Source: an uncultured Bacteroides sp.
Lineage (GTDB): Bacteria > Bacteroidota > Bacteroidia > Bacteroidales > Bacteroidaceae
Direction: 5' to 3'
Assembly (NCBI GenBank): GCA_902492205.1
Contig: CABUKU010000017.1
Span: 6,428-70,427 of the forward strand
DNA length: 64,000 bases
A model generated the notes under the pieces. It made no database searches. It worked only from the letters and a program-made list of their open reading frames with translations, and was not told the origin of the DNA. Positions 54,651-63,854 of this stretch are shown in pieces; within the stretch, counting starts at the first letter, position 1; every line of letters starts with the position of its first letter. The position numbers and the translations under genes were made by a program.

Positions 54651-55271
54651 CTATTTATTATTCAGAATAACCCATGCCAATATCATAATATAAATGTCTA
54701 CCGGATATTTGTCTTTGAAGTGTTTGGAAAAGTAAAGCAATGCTTTCGATATATGTTTTTCCACAGCGGTGGTAGATACTTGCAACTTATCTGCTATCTC
54801 CCGGTTCTTCATCCCTTTGAAACGGCTCATGATGAATACTTCACGGCAACGGTCGGGGAGAGTATTCATTACAATGTTTATTTGTTCTTCCAGTTCTTTG
54901 TAAAGTAACTTATGTTCCGCATCCAGAGAAAAGTCTGCATAATATAAACGTTCTTCACCATTTATATTGGCAAGATATTCTATTTGATACTTTTCTACAA
55001 CGGAAATGTGTTTCAGGTAGTTGAGACAGCCGTTTCTCACCATGGCGAATAACAGGGAAGTAACCGATATTGCCGATAACATTTCCCGCTTCTCCCACAG
55101 ACGGAGAAAGCATTCCTGAATAATGTCACGGGCGGTTTCTTCATTTTCAACGAAACGGATGGCATATCCACGCAGACGGGGGTAATAGTTCTTAAAAAGA
55201 AATTCGAAAGCCTCGCTGTTTCCTTGTTTCATTTCATTTACGAGAATAGCTTCGTCAGAAAAATCAATCAT
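54651..55271 (-). CDS. ECF RNA polymerase sigma-70 family factor
   Basis: A 206-residue ECF sigma factor. Region 2 (about residues 15-85) includes AFEFLFKNYYPRLRGYA and region 4 (about 128-185) includes LPDRCREVFIMSRFKGMKNREIA, then the recognition helix KLQVSTTAVEKHISKAL. It is typical of the Bacteroidetes sigma/FecR pairs that control SusC-like genes. It heads the locus that ends with the GDPD-PP2C gene. A -7 box lies on the minus strand at 55300-55293. Confidence 0.94.
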   Translation of the reverse strand: MIDFSDEAILVNEMKQGNSEAFEFLFKNYYPRLRGYAIRFVENEETARDIIQECFLRLWEKREMLSAISVTSLLFAMVRNGCLNYLKHISVVEKYQIEYLANINGEERLYYADFSLDAEHKLLYKELEEQINIVMNTLPDRCREVFIMSRFKGMKNREIADKLQVSTTAVEKHISKALLYFSKHFKDKYPVDIYIMILAWVILNNK

Positions 55272-55292
55272 TACTCTGTGTTTTTATATTGG

Positions 55293-55300
55293 CAAAGGTA
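55293..55300 (-). promoter_or_regulatory. -7 element for the ECF sigma gene
   Basis: Minus-strand TACCTTTG fits TAnnTTTG, 22 bases before the start codon. Confidence 0.55.
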
Positions 55301-55421
55301 TAGGTTCCTAATTTGAAACCTATGACAAATATATTAATAATTTTAAGAATCTCCGCTGTTTTCCTTGTTTCATTGAACGGCTATTTGTTTATACTGCTCC
55401 AACAGAATGAAAGTTTAAAAA

Positions 55422-55733
55422 GTTACCGTCACCCGTCACTGATTTCATGTATATCCTTATGGTAAGTGCTTTTGGGTATGATGCCAACTTTTTTGTTAGC
55501 GTCACTTTTGCCATTTGCCGTCACCCTTTTGTGAAATTCAGGCTAAAAACTTTTCAAAATATCCTCTTATCAGCCCCGGTTCCAATGCTTACATAGATAT
55601 GTTACCGGGCAAGTATTGACAAACTTCTGCCGAAGAACAAGCCTCTTGACAATTGTCGAGTAATCGCTCGACAACTGTCAAGTGGGTGCTCGACAGTTGT
55701 CAAGCGATCACGTGACAGTTGTCAAGTGATTAG
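55422..55733. repeat. intergenic palindrome-array element, copy 2 (inverted)
   Basis: The core (55481-55645) is nearly identical to the reverse complement of 31797-31959. It is followed by four 12-base palindromes at an exact 22-base period: TTGACAATTGTC (55646), TCGACAACTGTC (55668), TCGACAGTTGTC (55690) and GTGACAGTTGTC (55712), with 10-base spacers between. No gene is seen from 55272 to 55993. The rest of this gap shows only the promoters of the sigma gene and the xylose operon. Confidence 0.8.
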
Positions 55734-55962
55734 TGTCATAGTATTGGTTTATCTGTTTGCGGGCATAAAATACAATAAGTAGCCTGTTGTTTGCTTATGG
55801 GAACGGGGGATTAGTGTTTGTTTATATGGCTGGTTGGAATACATATTGTATCCGGTATGATAATGCTACTTCGTGATATTGTGTTTATGATGATATGTAC
55901 TTATTTGAGAAACAATGCTTTATAGCATATGGTGTATTGGAATTTATGATAGAAAAGTTATT

Positions 55963-55970
55963 TATATTTG
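55963..55970 (+). promoter_or_regulatory. -7 element for the xylose operon
   Basis: TATATTTG fits TAnnTTTG, 23 bases before ATG 55994. It lies inside an upstream extension of the same frame and so excludes earlier starts. Confidence 0.6.
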
Positions 55971-55993
55971 TGCCGATTATTAATGAAAACGCT

Positions 55994-56725
55994 ATGCAGG
56001 ATACAGAAAATAAATACCCGTTGGCTAACAATCACATCTCGGTGGACTGTGTTGTTTTTGGTTTCGACGGGGAGCAATTAAAAGTATTGCTAATAAAACG
56101 TGTGGGCGAGGATGAAGGAAAAATATTCCATGACATGAAACTTCCCGGTAGCCTTATCTATATGGATGAAAATCTTGATGAGGCTGCCCAAAGAGTGTTA
56201 TTTGAACTGACCGGTTTGAAAAACGTGAATCTGATGCAGTTCAAGGCATTTGGTTCCAGAAACAGAACCAGTAATCCGAAAGATGTCCGTTGGCTGGAAA
56301 GAGCCACTCAATCTAAAGTGGACCGTATTGTGACTATTGCTTATCTGGCTATGGTAAAGATAAACCGCACGCTGGAACATACAATGGATGAAACACAGGC
56401 ATGCTGGGTTTCTTTGCCGGATATTCCCAAATTGGCTTTCGACCACAATCTGATTATCAAAGAAGCGTTGGTTGCCATTCGTCATTTTGCAGAGATCAAT
56501 CCCTCCGTCATTTTCGATTTGCTTCCACGCAAGTTTACTGCATTGCAACTCCGGTTGCTTTTTGAATTGGTATATAACAAGAAGATAGATGTGAGAAACT
56601 TCCATAAGAAAATATCCATGATGGAATATGTAGTTCCTTTGGAGGAAAAGCAGCTTGGCGTGGCTCACAGGGCAGCACGCTATTATAAGTTCGATAAAAA
56701 AATATATAATAAGAATAGAAGATAA
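55994..56725 (+). CDS. Nudix-domain transcriptional regulator of the xylose operon (XylR-like)
   Basis: A 243-residue protein. Residues 10-150 are a Nudix fold and residues about 160-240 a winged helix, the NrtR-like architecture used as a sugar regulator in Bacteroidetes. The Nudix box is degenerate: where catalysis needs REUXEE, the sequence reads RVLFEL, so sugar sensing without hydrolysis is likely. ATG 55994 is chosen because the promoter -7 box lies just upstream. It leads the operon with xylB, xylA and xylE and probably responds to xylose or a derivative. Confidence 0.9.
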   Translation: MQDTENKYPLANNHISVDCVVFGFDGEQLKVLLIKRVGEDEGKIFHDMKLPGSLIYMDENLDEAAQRVLFELTGLKNVNLMQFKAFGSRNRTSNPKDVRWLERATQSKVDRIVTIAYLAMVKINRTLEHTMDETQACWVSLPDIPKLAFDHNLIIKEALVAIRHFAEINPSVIFDLLPRKFTALQLRLLFELVYNKKIDVRNFHKKISMMEYVVPLEEKQLGVAHRAARYYKFDKKIYNKNRR

Positions 56726-56731
56726 GATTAT

Positions 56732-58231
56732 ATGTATCTGTTAGGTTATGATATAGGAAGCTCATCGGTAAAAGCGAGCTTGGTGAATGCCGAAACCGGG
56801 AAATGTGTAGCTTCGGCTTTTTATCCGAAGCAAGAAGCTGCGATTATCAGTGTGCACCCCGGATGGGCGGAACAGAAGCCCGAGAACTGGTGGGAATATT
56901 TAAAGATGGCTACTGCTGCCGTGCTGAAAGAATCGGGGGCGGTTGCAGAAGATACAAAGGCGATTGGCATTTCTTATCAGATGCACGGACTTGTTTGTGT
57001 GGATAAAAACCGGCAAGTGCTCCGTCCTTCCATTATATGGTGTGACTCGCGTGCTGTGGGCATCGGTGAAAAGGCTTTTAATGAAATAGGAAAAGAAAAA
57101 TGCCTTTCGCATTTGCTCAACTCTCCCGGAAATTTTACTGCATCCAAGCTTGCTTGGGTGAAACAGAATGAACCGCAGGTTTATGAGAAGATAGATAAAA
57201 TAATGCTTCCGGGTGATTACATAGCCATGAAGTTGAGTGGAGAAGTGTGCATCACCATGGAAGGACTTTCCGAAGGCATGTTTTGGGACTTTAAGCATAA
57301 CAGGGTGGCAGATTTCCTAATGGATTATTATGGATTCGACCGTTCATTGCTGCCTGTCGTCCGCCCCACATTTTCCACTCAGGGAGAAGTAAGTGAAGCA
57401 GCAGCAAAGGAACTTGGGCTTCGTGCGGGTATTCCTATTACTTACCGTGCAGGTGATCAGCCTAACAACGCTCTTTCGCTGAATGTGTTCAATCCGGGAG
57501 AAATAGCATCGACAGCAGGAACTTCGGGAGTTGTGTATGGCGTGAACGGGGAAGTGAATTATGATCCCGAATCTCGTGTAAACACCTTTGCCCATGTGAA
57601 TCATTCGGATGAGCAAACCCGTTTGGGAGTGTTGCTGTGCATTAACGGAACAGGTATTTTGAACTCATGGATCAGAAGGAATGTGGCTCCCGAAGGAATT
57701 TCCTACGGTGAAATGAATGAACTCGCTTCCCGGATACCGATAGGCAGTGAAGGCATAACCATTCTGCCGTTTGGGAACGGAGCGGAACGTATGCTGAATA
57801 ACAAAGAAACAGGTTGTTCCGTGTACGGGGTGAACTTTAATCAACATGGCAAGGCACATATTATCCGTGCTGCCCAAGAGGGTATTGTCTTCTCCTTTAA
57901 ATACGGAATAGAGATTATGGAAAAGATGGGAATGCCGGTAAATAAGATACATGCCGGACATGCCAATATGTATCTCAGCCCCGTGTTTTGCGAAACTCTT
58001 GCCGGAGTGACCGGGGCAGTCATCGAACTGTATGACACAGACGGTTCGGTGGGTGCGGCTAAAGGTGCCGGGATAGGTGCCGGAATTTATAAAGATAATA
58101 AGGAAGCTTTTGCCACGCTTGACAGATTGAAGGTAATAGAACCTGACGTATCTTCTTCGGCACAATACATGGAAAGCTATGAAAGATGGAAAGAACATTT
58201 GAATAATATAGTAACAAAAACAATTAAATAA
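56732..58231 (+). CDS. xylB: xylulokinase
   Basis: A 499-residue FGGY kinase. The first ATP motif YDIGSSSVKASLV is at the N-terminus, DQPNNALSLNVF and STAGTSGVVYGV build the second half, and HAGHANMYLSPVFCETLAG is near the end. It phosphorylates xylulose with ATP to xylulose 5-phosphate in the cytosol. It lies six bases after the regulator and nine before xylA, which fixes the sugar better than family alone. Confidence 0.95.
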   Translation: MYLLGYDIGSSSVKASLVNAETGKCVASAFYPKQEAAIISVHPGWAEQKPENWWEYLKMATAAVLKESGAVAEDTKAIGISYQMHGLVCVDKNRQVLRPSIIWCDSRAVGIGEKAFNEIGKEKCLSHLLNSPGNFTASKLAWVKQNEPQVYEKIDKIMLPGDYIAMKLSGEVCITMEGLSEGMFWDFKHNRVADFLMDYYGFDRSLLPVVRPTFSTQGEVSEAAAKELGLRAGIPITYRAGDQPNNALSLNVFNPGEIASTAGTSGVVYGVNGEVNYDPESRVNTFAHVNHSDEQTRLGVLLCINGTGILNSWIRRNVAPEGISYGEMNELASRIPIGSEGITILPFGNGAERMLNNKETGCSVYGVNFNQHGKAHIIRAAQEGIVFSFKYGIEIMEKMGMPVNKIHAGHANMYLSPVFCETLAGVTGAVIELYDTDGSVGAAKGAGIGAGIYKDNKEAFATLDRLKVIEPDVSSSAQYMESYERWKEHLNNIVTKTIK

Positions 58232-58240
58232 CATAGTATT

Positions 58241-59557
58241 ATGACAACTAAAGAGTATTTTCCCGGAATAGGAAAGATTAAGTTCGAAGGTAAAGAGAGT
58301 AAGAACCCGTTGGCATTCCGTTATTATGATGCCGAGAAGGTGGTTAACGGCAAAAAGATGAAAGACTGGCTGAAGTTTGCCATGGCATGGTGGCATACAC
58401 TGTGTGCGGAAGGTGGCGACCAGTTTGGTGGTGGAACAAAAACATTTCCGTGGAATGCTGATGCCGACAAAATACAGGCTGCCAAGAATAAAATGGATGC
58501 CGGGTTTGAGTTTATGCAAAAGATGGGCATAGAGTATTACTGTTTCCATGATGTGGATTTGTGTGAAGAAGCTGCAACAATTGAGGAGTATGAAGCAAAC
58601 CTGAAAGAAATTGTAGCTTACGCCAAACAGAAACAAACGGAAACGGGAATCAAGTTATTGTGGGGAACAGCCAACGTGTTCGGTCATAAACGTTATATGA
58701 ATGGTGCTGCCACCAATCCTGATTTTGATGTTGTGGCACGTGCTGCCGTGCAAATAAAGAATGCGATTGATGCTACTATCGAATTGGGAGGTTCCAATTA
58801 TGTATTCTGGGGTGGACGCGAAGGTTATATGTCTTTGCTCAATACAGACCAGAAACGTGAAAAGGAGCATCTGGCACAGATGTTGACCATAGCCCGTGAT
58901 TATGCCCGTGCCCGCGGTTTCAAGGGAACTTTCCTTGTTGAACCTAAACCGATGGAACCTACAAAGCATCAATATGATGCAGATACCGAAACTGTTATCG
59001 GCTTCTTGAAAGCTCACGGATTGGATAAAGATTTTAAAGTAAATATAGAAGTGAACCATGCAACCCTCGCAGGTCATACGTTCGAACATGAACTTGCCGT
59101 GGCTGTCGATAACGACATGCTGGGTTCTATCGATGCTAACCGGGGCGATTATCAGAACGGTTGGGATACGGATCAGTTCCCGATTGATAACTTTGAGCTT
59201 ACCCAAGCCATGATGCAAATTATCCGTAACGGCGGATTGGGAAACGGTGGTACGAACTTTGATGCAAAAACCCGTCGTAACTCTACTGATTTGGAGGATA
59301 TTTTCATTGCCCATATAGCAGGAATGGATGCGATGGCACGTGCTTTAGAGTCGGCTGCTACTCTTTTGAACGACTCTCCTTACAAGAAAATGTTCACGGA
59401 ACGTTATGCTTCCTTTGACAGTGGTAGGGGTAAAGAGTTTGAAGAAGGAAAGCTTTCTCTGGAAGAGTTGGTTGCTTATGCCAAGACAAAAGGAGAACCG
59501 AAACAGATCAGTGGCAAACAAGAACTTTATGAAGCTATCGTAAATATGTATTGCTAA
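58241..59557 (+). CDS. xylA: xylose isomerase
   Basis: A 438-residue class II xylose isomerase of full length. The metal and substrate motifs are present: FHDVDLCEE, VFWGGREGYMSL, LVEPKPMEPTKHQYD, NIEVNHATLAGHTFEHEL and the aspartates of GSIDANRGDYQNGWDTD. It interconverts xylose and xylulose with divalent metals in the cytosol. It follows xylB by nine bases. Confidence 0.98.
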   Translation: MTTKEYFPGIGKIKFEGKESKNPLAFRYYDAEKVVNGKKMKDWLKFAMAWWHTLCAEGGDQFGGGTKTFPWNADADKIQAAKNKMDAGFEFMQKMGIEYYCFHDVDLCEEAATIEEYEANLKEIVAYAKQKQTETGIKLLWGTANVFGHKRYMNGAATNPDFDVVARAAVQIKNAIDATIELGGSNYVFWGGREGYMSLLNTDQKREKEHLAQMLTIARDYARARGFKGTFLVEPKPMEPTKHQYDADTETVIGFLKAHGLDKDFKVNIEVNHATLAGHTFEHELAVAVDNDMLGSIDANRGDYQNGWDTDQFPIDNFELTQAMMQIIRNGGLGNGGTNFDAKTRRNSTDLEDIFIAHIAGMDAMARALESAATLLNDSPYKKMFTERYASFDSGRGKEFEEGKLSLEELVAYAKTKGEPKQISGKQELYEAIVNMYC

Positions 59558-59608
59558 ATACTTAACAGGCGGATGGAATAAGTGCTTCCGTCCGCTTCTT
59601 AAATCTTG

Positions 59609-61000
59609 ATGACAATGATAAACACAGAAAATGGGAGCAAATCTTATTTGGTTTGCATCGTCTTTGTTGCAATTCTTGGCGGACTTCTTTTCGGCTATGA
59701 CACGGCTGTTATTTCGGGAGCCGAACAAGCTATGGGAAAATACTTTGGGATTAGTGGTTTCATGCATGGCTTCACAGCTTCCAGTGCATTGATAGGATGT
59801 GTAATCGGAAGTATAATTTCCGGTATTTGTGCCACCCGGTTGGGACGTCGCAATTCTCTCCGGCTGGCTTCGGTTTTATTTTTCTTGTCTGCACTTGGTT
59901 CTTATTATCCCGAATTTTTATTCTTCAATGTAGCCGAACCGGGGCAAGCAAGTGATTCGGTTCTTATTGCCTTTAATTTCTACCGTATTCTCGGAGGTGT
60001 CGGGGTAGGTTTGGCTTCGGCTATTTGCCCGATGTATATTGCCGAAATATCTCCTTCGGAGATTCGTGGTAAGTTGGTTTCCTGTAACCAGTTCGCAATT
60101 ATCTTTGGTATGTTGGTTGTATACTTTGTGAACATGATTATAAAAGAAGGTATGAATGATGATACTTTGGTGCGTGCAGGATGGAGATACATGTTTCTTT
60201 CCGAAGCTGTTCCGGCGGGTATATTTGGTATCTTGTTGTTCTTTGTCCCCAAAACTCCACGTTATCTGGTTATGATAAATCAGCCGGAAAATGCTTTTCA
60301 TGTGCTTTCCAGAATTAACGGAACTCGTTTGGCCAAAGATATTCTTCACTCGATTAAAGAAACAGCAAAAGAGAAAACAGAAAAGTTATTTACTTATGGT
60401 AAAACGGTGGTGGTTATCGGTATTTTGCTTTCCGTTTTCCAACAAGCTATCGGCATTAATGCTGTTTTGTATTATGCTCCCCGTATCTTTGAAGGACTTG
60501 GCACAGGCGGTGATAGTATGTTGCAAACTGTGGTGATGGGAGTGGTGAATATTGCATTTACATTAGTGGCTATCTTTACGGTGGAAAGTATGGGTAGAAA
60601 ACCTTTGCTCATAATAGGCTCCATTGGTATGGCGGTCGGTGCTTTCTTCGTGGCAGGATTTTCCCATGCAGGAGTGGGAGGCATTCTTCCGGTTATAGCT
60701 ATTATTGTTTATTCGGCAGCTTTCATGATGTCGTGGGGACCTATTTGCTGGGTACTCATCTCGGAGATTTTCCCTAATACGATACGTGGCAAAGCAGTAG
60801 CTATTGCTGTGGCTTTCCAGTGGATTTTTAATTTCCTTGTTTCTTATACTTTCCCCTCGTTGTACTCGTTCAGTCCGGTTGTTGCATATGGTTTATATGG
60901 AACAATCTGCATAGTGGCGGCTATATTCGTTTGGAAGTGGGTTCCCGAAACGAAAGGAAAAACATTGGAAGATATGAATGCTTTGTGGAAGAAGAATTAA
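59609..61000 (+). CDS. xylE: xylose-proton symporter, sugar porter family
   Basis: A 463-residue inner membrane protein with 12 helices. Sugar porter marks are intact: RLGRRNSLRLASV between helices 2 and 3, GVGLASAICPMYIAEISP, FVPKTPRYLV before the central loop, and VPETKGKTLEDM after helix 12. It is the last gene of the xylose operon, 51 bases after xylA. ATG 59615 is an alternative start. It is followed by a terminator. Confidence 0.93.
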   Translation: MTMINTENGSKSYLVCIVFVAILGGLLFGYDTAVISGAEQAMGKYFGISGFMHGFTASSALIGCVIGSIISGICATRLGRRNSLRLASVLFFLSALGSYYPEFLFFNVAEPGQASDSVLIAFNFYRILGGVGVGLASAICPMYIAEISPSEIRGKLVSCNQFAIIFGMLVVYFVNMIIKEGMNDDTLVRAGWRYMFLSEAVPAGIFGILLFFVPKTPRYLVMINQPENAFHVLSRINGTRLAKDILHSIKETAKEKTEKLFTYGKTVVVIGILLSVFQQAIGINAVLYYAPRIFEGLGTGGDSMLQTVVMGVVNIAFTLVAIFTVESMGRKPLLIIGSIGMAVGAFFVAGFSHAGVGGILPVIAIIVYSAAFMMSWGPICWVLISEIFPNTIRGKAVAIAVAFQWIFNFLVSYTFPSLYSFSPVVAYGLYGTICIVAAIFVWKWVPETKGKTLEDMNALWKKN

Positions 61001-61007
61001 TATGTAT

Positions 61008-61041
61008 TTCCGGGTATAATGATTTTATACCCGGAATTTTC
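61008..61041 (+). terminator. Terminator of the xylose operon
   Basis: TTCCGGGTATA pairs with TATACCCGGAA, followed by TTTTCTTTT. Confidence 0.8.
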
Positions 61042-61043
61042 TT

Positions 61044-63539
61044 TTATTTCAGGTCTACAACGGTAATGCCTGCTCCGCCGAATTGAACATGTTCATCTTG
61101 AAAGTGTGCAATTCCCGGAATTGTTTTGAGATAATCTCTGATTAGTGTACGCAGGATTCCTGTTCCTGTTCCGTGAAGGATGCGTACTCTTTCCATTCCG
61201 ATTAAAATGGCATCATCTATGAAATAAGTAACTGCCTGAATAGCTTCGTCACCTCTCATTCCACGCACATCAATGTCTTGTTTGAAGTTGAGCTTCTTTT
61301 CATACATTTCATCATGTGTTTGTGTACTGATGAAAGTACTTTTAGGTTCTTGTTTCTTTGCCGGTCCTGCATTTGTACGTTCTAACCGGTCTAACTTAAC
61401 AGATGTTTTTATCATACCGAATGCAACTGTGGCATTCTTTCCGCTAATCTCTATTACTTCCCCGACAGATGTTTGTCCTTTAATCTTCACGTTGCTGCCT
61501 ATGGTGATAGGTTCTGCTTTTGGTACTTGTACCGGTTGAGGTTTATTGGGCTGAGGCTTTTTTTCTTTTTTTCTGTCTTGCTTCTCGCGTAGTTTCTCCA
61601 TCTTCCGGGCAATTTTTTCCTCTATATTTGATTTTTCGAGGTTCTCCATTGATTCGCGGAAATCGGATAATTCTTTGCGTGCCAAGCGGGTTTGCTCTTT
61701 TTCGGCTTGTGCTTCTTTGATTACGCGGATTGTATTCTCGATTTTAGCATTTGATTCTTGCAATAACCTTTCCGCATCTTCTTTTGCTTTTCGTATAATC
61801 TCTTTGCGTGACTTTTCGAGTTCTTGAATTTCAGCTTCATACTTGGCAATCGTTTCCTCCATGTGTTTCTCACGTTGGCGGATAGTTTGCCGCTTTCCTT
61901 CCCAGTAACGTTTGTCACGAACAATGTCTTGAAGATACTTATCGGCATTGATGTATTCGCTGCCTACGATTTCCGAAGCATCGGCTATGACATCTTCCGG
62001 AAGACCAATCTTTCGGGCAATCTCTACTGCAAACGAGCTTCCCGGATTGCCTATTTGCAACTGGAAAAGCGGCTGCATGAGGTGACGGTCATAAAGCATG
62101 GCTCCGTTGATTATTCCTTCATGGTCTTCGGCATAATGTTTCAGGTTTTGATAGTGGGTAGTGATTACTCCGAACGCTTGTCGGGCATTAAATCGCTTTA
62201 ATACGGCCTCCGCCATGGCGCCACCGATCTGAGGTTCTGTTCCGCTACCGAATTCATCTATTAGAATTAAGCTGTGCTCATTGCAATGCTTAATCATATT
62301 CTTCATGTTGAGAAGGTGGGAAGAATAAGTACTGAGATCATTTTCTATGCTTTGTTCGTCACCTATATCTATAAAAATACTGCTGAATATTCCGGCATGG
62401 CTGCGTTCATGCAGAGGAATCAGTAAGCCGCATTGCAACATGTATTGCAACAATCCGACGGTTTTAAGGCAAACGGATTTACCTCCGGCATTAGGTCCCG
62501 ATATAATTAGAATACGCTTTTTATTATCCAGTTCTATATCCAATGGAATTACTTTTTTCCCATGTTTTGCCAAAGATAACTGTAATAACGGGTGAACCGC
62601 CATAGTCCAGTCTATTATTTGTTTATTCTCGAATGCCGGTTTAATGGCATTTGTTTGAATGGCAAAGTGAGCTTTAGCCCGGATGAAATCTATCTCGGCA
62701 AGGAATTCGTATGATTGGAGTATATCGGGAATAGAAGGACGCAATATATTTGAGAATTCTGTCAGGATACGGATAATCTCCCTACGTTCTTCACCTTCCA
62801 ACTCGCGGATACGGTTATTTGCTTCTACTACTTCCGCGGGTTCGATGAATACGGTTTTTCCACTTGATGATTCATCGTGGACAATACCTTTAATCTTCCT
62901 TTTCAATCCCGGAGCTACCGGAATGACAAGGCGTCCGTCACGCATAGTCGGAGCCACATCTTTATCGACATACCCTTCAGCCTGCGCATTTCTTAATATG
63001 GCATTCAAACTTCGGGATATACCATTTGTTGTTGCTGCCAATTCTTTTCGTATGCGTGAAAGTTCGGTGGAGGCATTATCTTTTATCTTGCCGAATTTGT
63101 TGAGTATTCCGTCAATCTTTCCGATAATTTGTGGGAATACAGCAATATCTCCAGCGAGTTTTCTAAGGTTCGGATAGGAAACATTGCTTTCTTCCTCTTC
63201 ACTTTCCCGTGAAAGAAACCGGATTATATCCCGAATAGTTTCAAGTGACCGTCGCAGGTCAAATAATTCTTGTTCATCCAGATACATACCTTCTACTTTG
63301 ATCCTCCTTAAAGAGGGACGAACATCAAAAAAGTATTGGTCGGGAAAACTGTCTTCTTCTTGAATGATACGGATAAATTCTGTTGTCTGATTCAGCTTCT
63401 CTTCAATATCGGAATGAATATCCGAAAAGATCATATCATCTACTCTTTCTTCACCTAATGTGCTGAGACATTTGTCTTTTAGAAGTTGACGAATGGTATC
63501 GAATCCTATTTTTTGCTCAAAGTTATGAGGGTATATCAT
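61044..63539 (-). CDS. mutS2: MutS2 family protein with Smr domain
   Basis: An 831-residue protein. An N-terminal lever and clamp-like helical region is followed by the MutS-type ATPase (about residues 330-510) with Walker A GPNAGGKS, SSHLLNMKNM, LILIDEFGSGTEP and THYQNLKHYA. Next are a coiled coil (about 520-650) rich in charged residues and a C-terminal Smr nuclease-like domain (about 755-831) with LHGTGTG. MutS2 suppresses recombination or rescues colliding ribosomes in other bacteria, not mismatch repair. It ends just after the terminator of the xylose operon, which points towards it. Confidence 0.95.
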   Translation of the reverse strand: MIYPHNFEQKIGFDTIRQLLKDKCLSTLGEERVDDMIFSDIHSDIEEKLNQTTEFIRIIQEEDSFPDQYFFDVRPSLRRIKVEGMYLDEQELFDLRRSLETIRDIIRFLSRESEEEESNVSYPNLRKLAGDIAVFPQIIGKIDGILNKFGKIKDNASTELSRIRKELAATTNGISRSLNAILRNAQAEGYVDKDVAPTMRDGRLVIPVAPGLKRKIKGIVHDESSSGKTVFIEPAEVVEANNRIRELEGEERREIIRILTEFSNILRPSIPDILQSYEFLAEIDFIRAKAHFAIQTNAIKPAFENKQIIDWTMAVHPLLQLSLAKHGKKVIPLDIELDNKKRILIISGPNAGGKSVCLKTVGLLQYMLQCGLLIPLHERSHAGIFSSIFIDIGDEQSIENDLSTYSSHLLNMKNMIKHCNEHSLILIDEFGSGTEPQIGGAMAEAVLKRFNARQAFGVITTHYQNLKHYAEDHEGIINGAMLYDRHLMQPLFQLQIGNPGSSFAVEIARKIGLPEDVIADASEIVGSEYINADKYLQDIVRDKRYWEGKRQTIRQREKHMEETIAKYEAEIQELEKSRKEIIRKAKEDAERLLQESNAKIENTIRVIKEAQAEKEQTRLARKELSDFRESMENLEKSNIEEKIARKMEKLREKQDRKKEKKPQPNKPQPVQVPKAEPITIGSNVKIKGQTSVGEVIEISGKNATVAFGMIKTSVKLDRLERTNAGPAKKQEPKSTFISTQTHDEMYEKKLNFKQDIDVRGMRGDEAIQAVTYFIDDAILIGMERVRILHGTGTGILRTLIRDYLKTIPGIAHFQDEHVQFGGAGITVVDLK

Positions 63540-63568
63540 GGATATAAAGTCTATCGTAAATTAGAGTG

Positions 63569-63576
63569 CAAAAATA
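63569..63576 (-). promoter_or_regulatory. -7 element for mutS2
   Basis: Minus-strand TATTTTTG fits TAnnTTTG, 30 bases before the start codon. Confidence 0.5.
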
Positions 63577-63692
63577 CGATTATATTTTGAATGTTTGAAT
63601 GATAAAGTGAATTTAGCATACGAATTTATCTAGATGTTGCTGTGAATTTTAGAAAAAATCCTTGAATCATTTGCTAAAATGAAAAATAGTCG

Positions 63693-63700
63693 TACCTTTG
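63693..63700 (+). promoter_or_regulatory. -7 element for the tRNA gene
   Basis: TACCTTTG fits TAnnTTTG, 27 bases before the tRNA. Confidence 0.65.
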
Positions 63701-63726
63701 CACCGCTTTCAAAAGGAAGCACTTTT

Positions 63727-63811
63727 GGAAAGGTGGCAGAGTGATCGATTGCAGCGGTCTTGAAAACCGCCGTACTGAAAGGTACCGGGGGTTTGAATCC
63801 CTCCCTTTCCG
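63727..63811 (+). tRNA. tRNA-Ser (anticodon UGA)
   Basis: The acceptor stem GGAAAGG pairs with CCTTTCC, with discriminator G at 63811. The anticodon stem-loop is GCGGT-CTTGAAA-ACCGC, giving anticodon TGA. A long variable arm (GTAC/GTAC around TGAAAG) confirms a class II tRNA. The T arm is GGGGG-TTTGAATC-CCTCC. CCA is not encoded. Confidence 0.96.
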
Positions 63812-63820
63812 CAGAATATG

Positions 63821-63854
63821 AAGGAGGTGTCCGAAAAGGATGCCTCCTTTTTTT
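63821..63854 (+). terminator. tRNA terminator
   Basis: AAGGAGG-TG-TCC pairs with GGA-TG-CCTCCTT around GAAAA, followed by TTTTTT. The remaining bases to 64000 show no gene, RNA or repeat that I can support. Confidence 0.85.

Noticed and set aside
55895..55993. 33-codon N-terminal extension of the Nudix regulator
   Set aside because: The -7 box at 55963 lies inside it, and the family begins near ATG 55994.
57665..58636. 323-codon minus-strand frame opposite xylB and xylA
   Set aside because: It is a shadow of two strongly conserved genes and has no domain.
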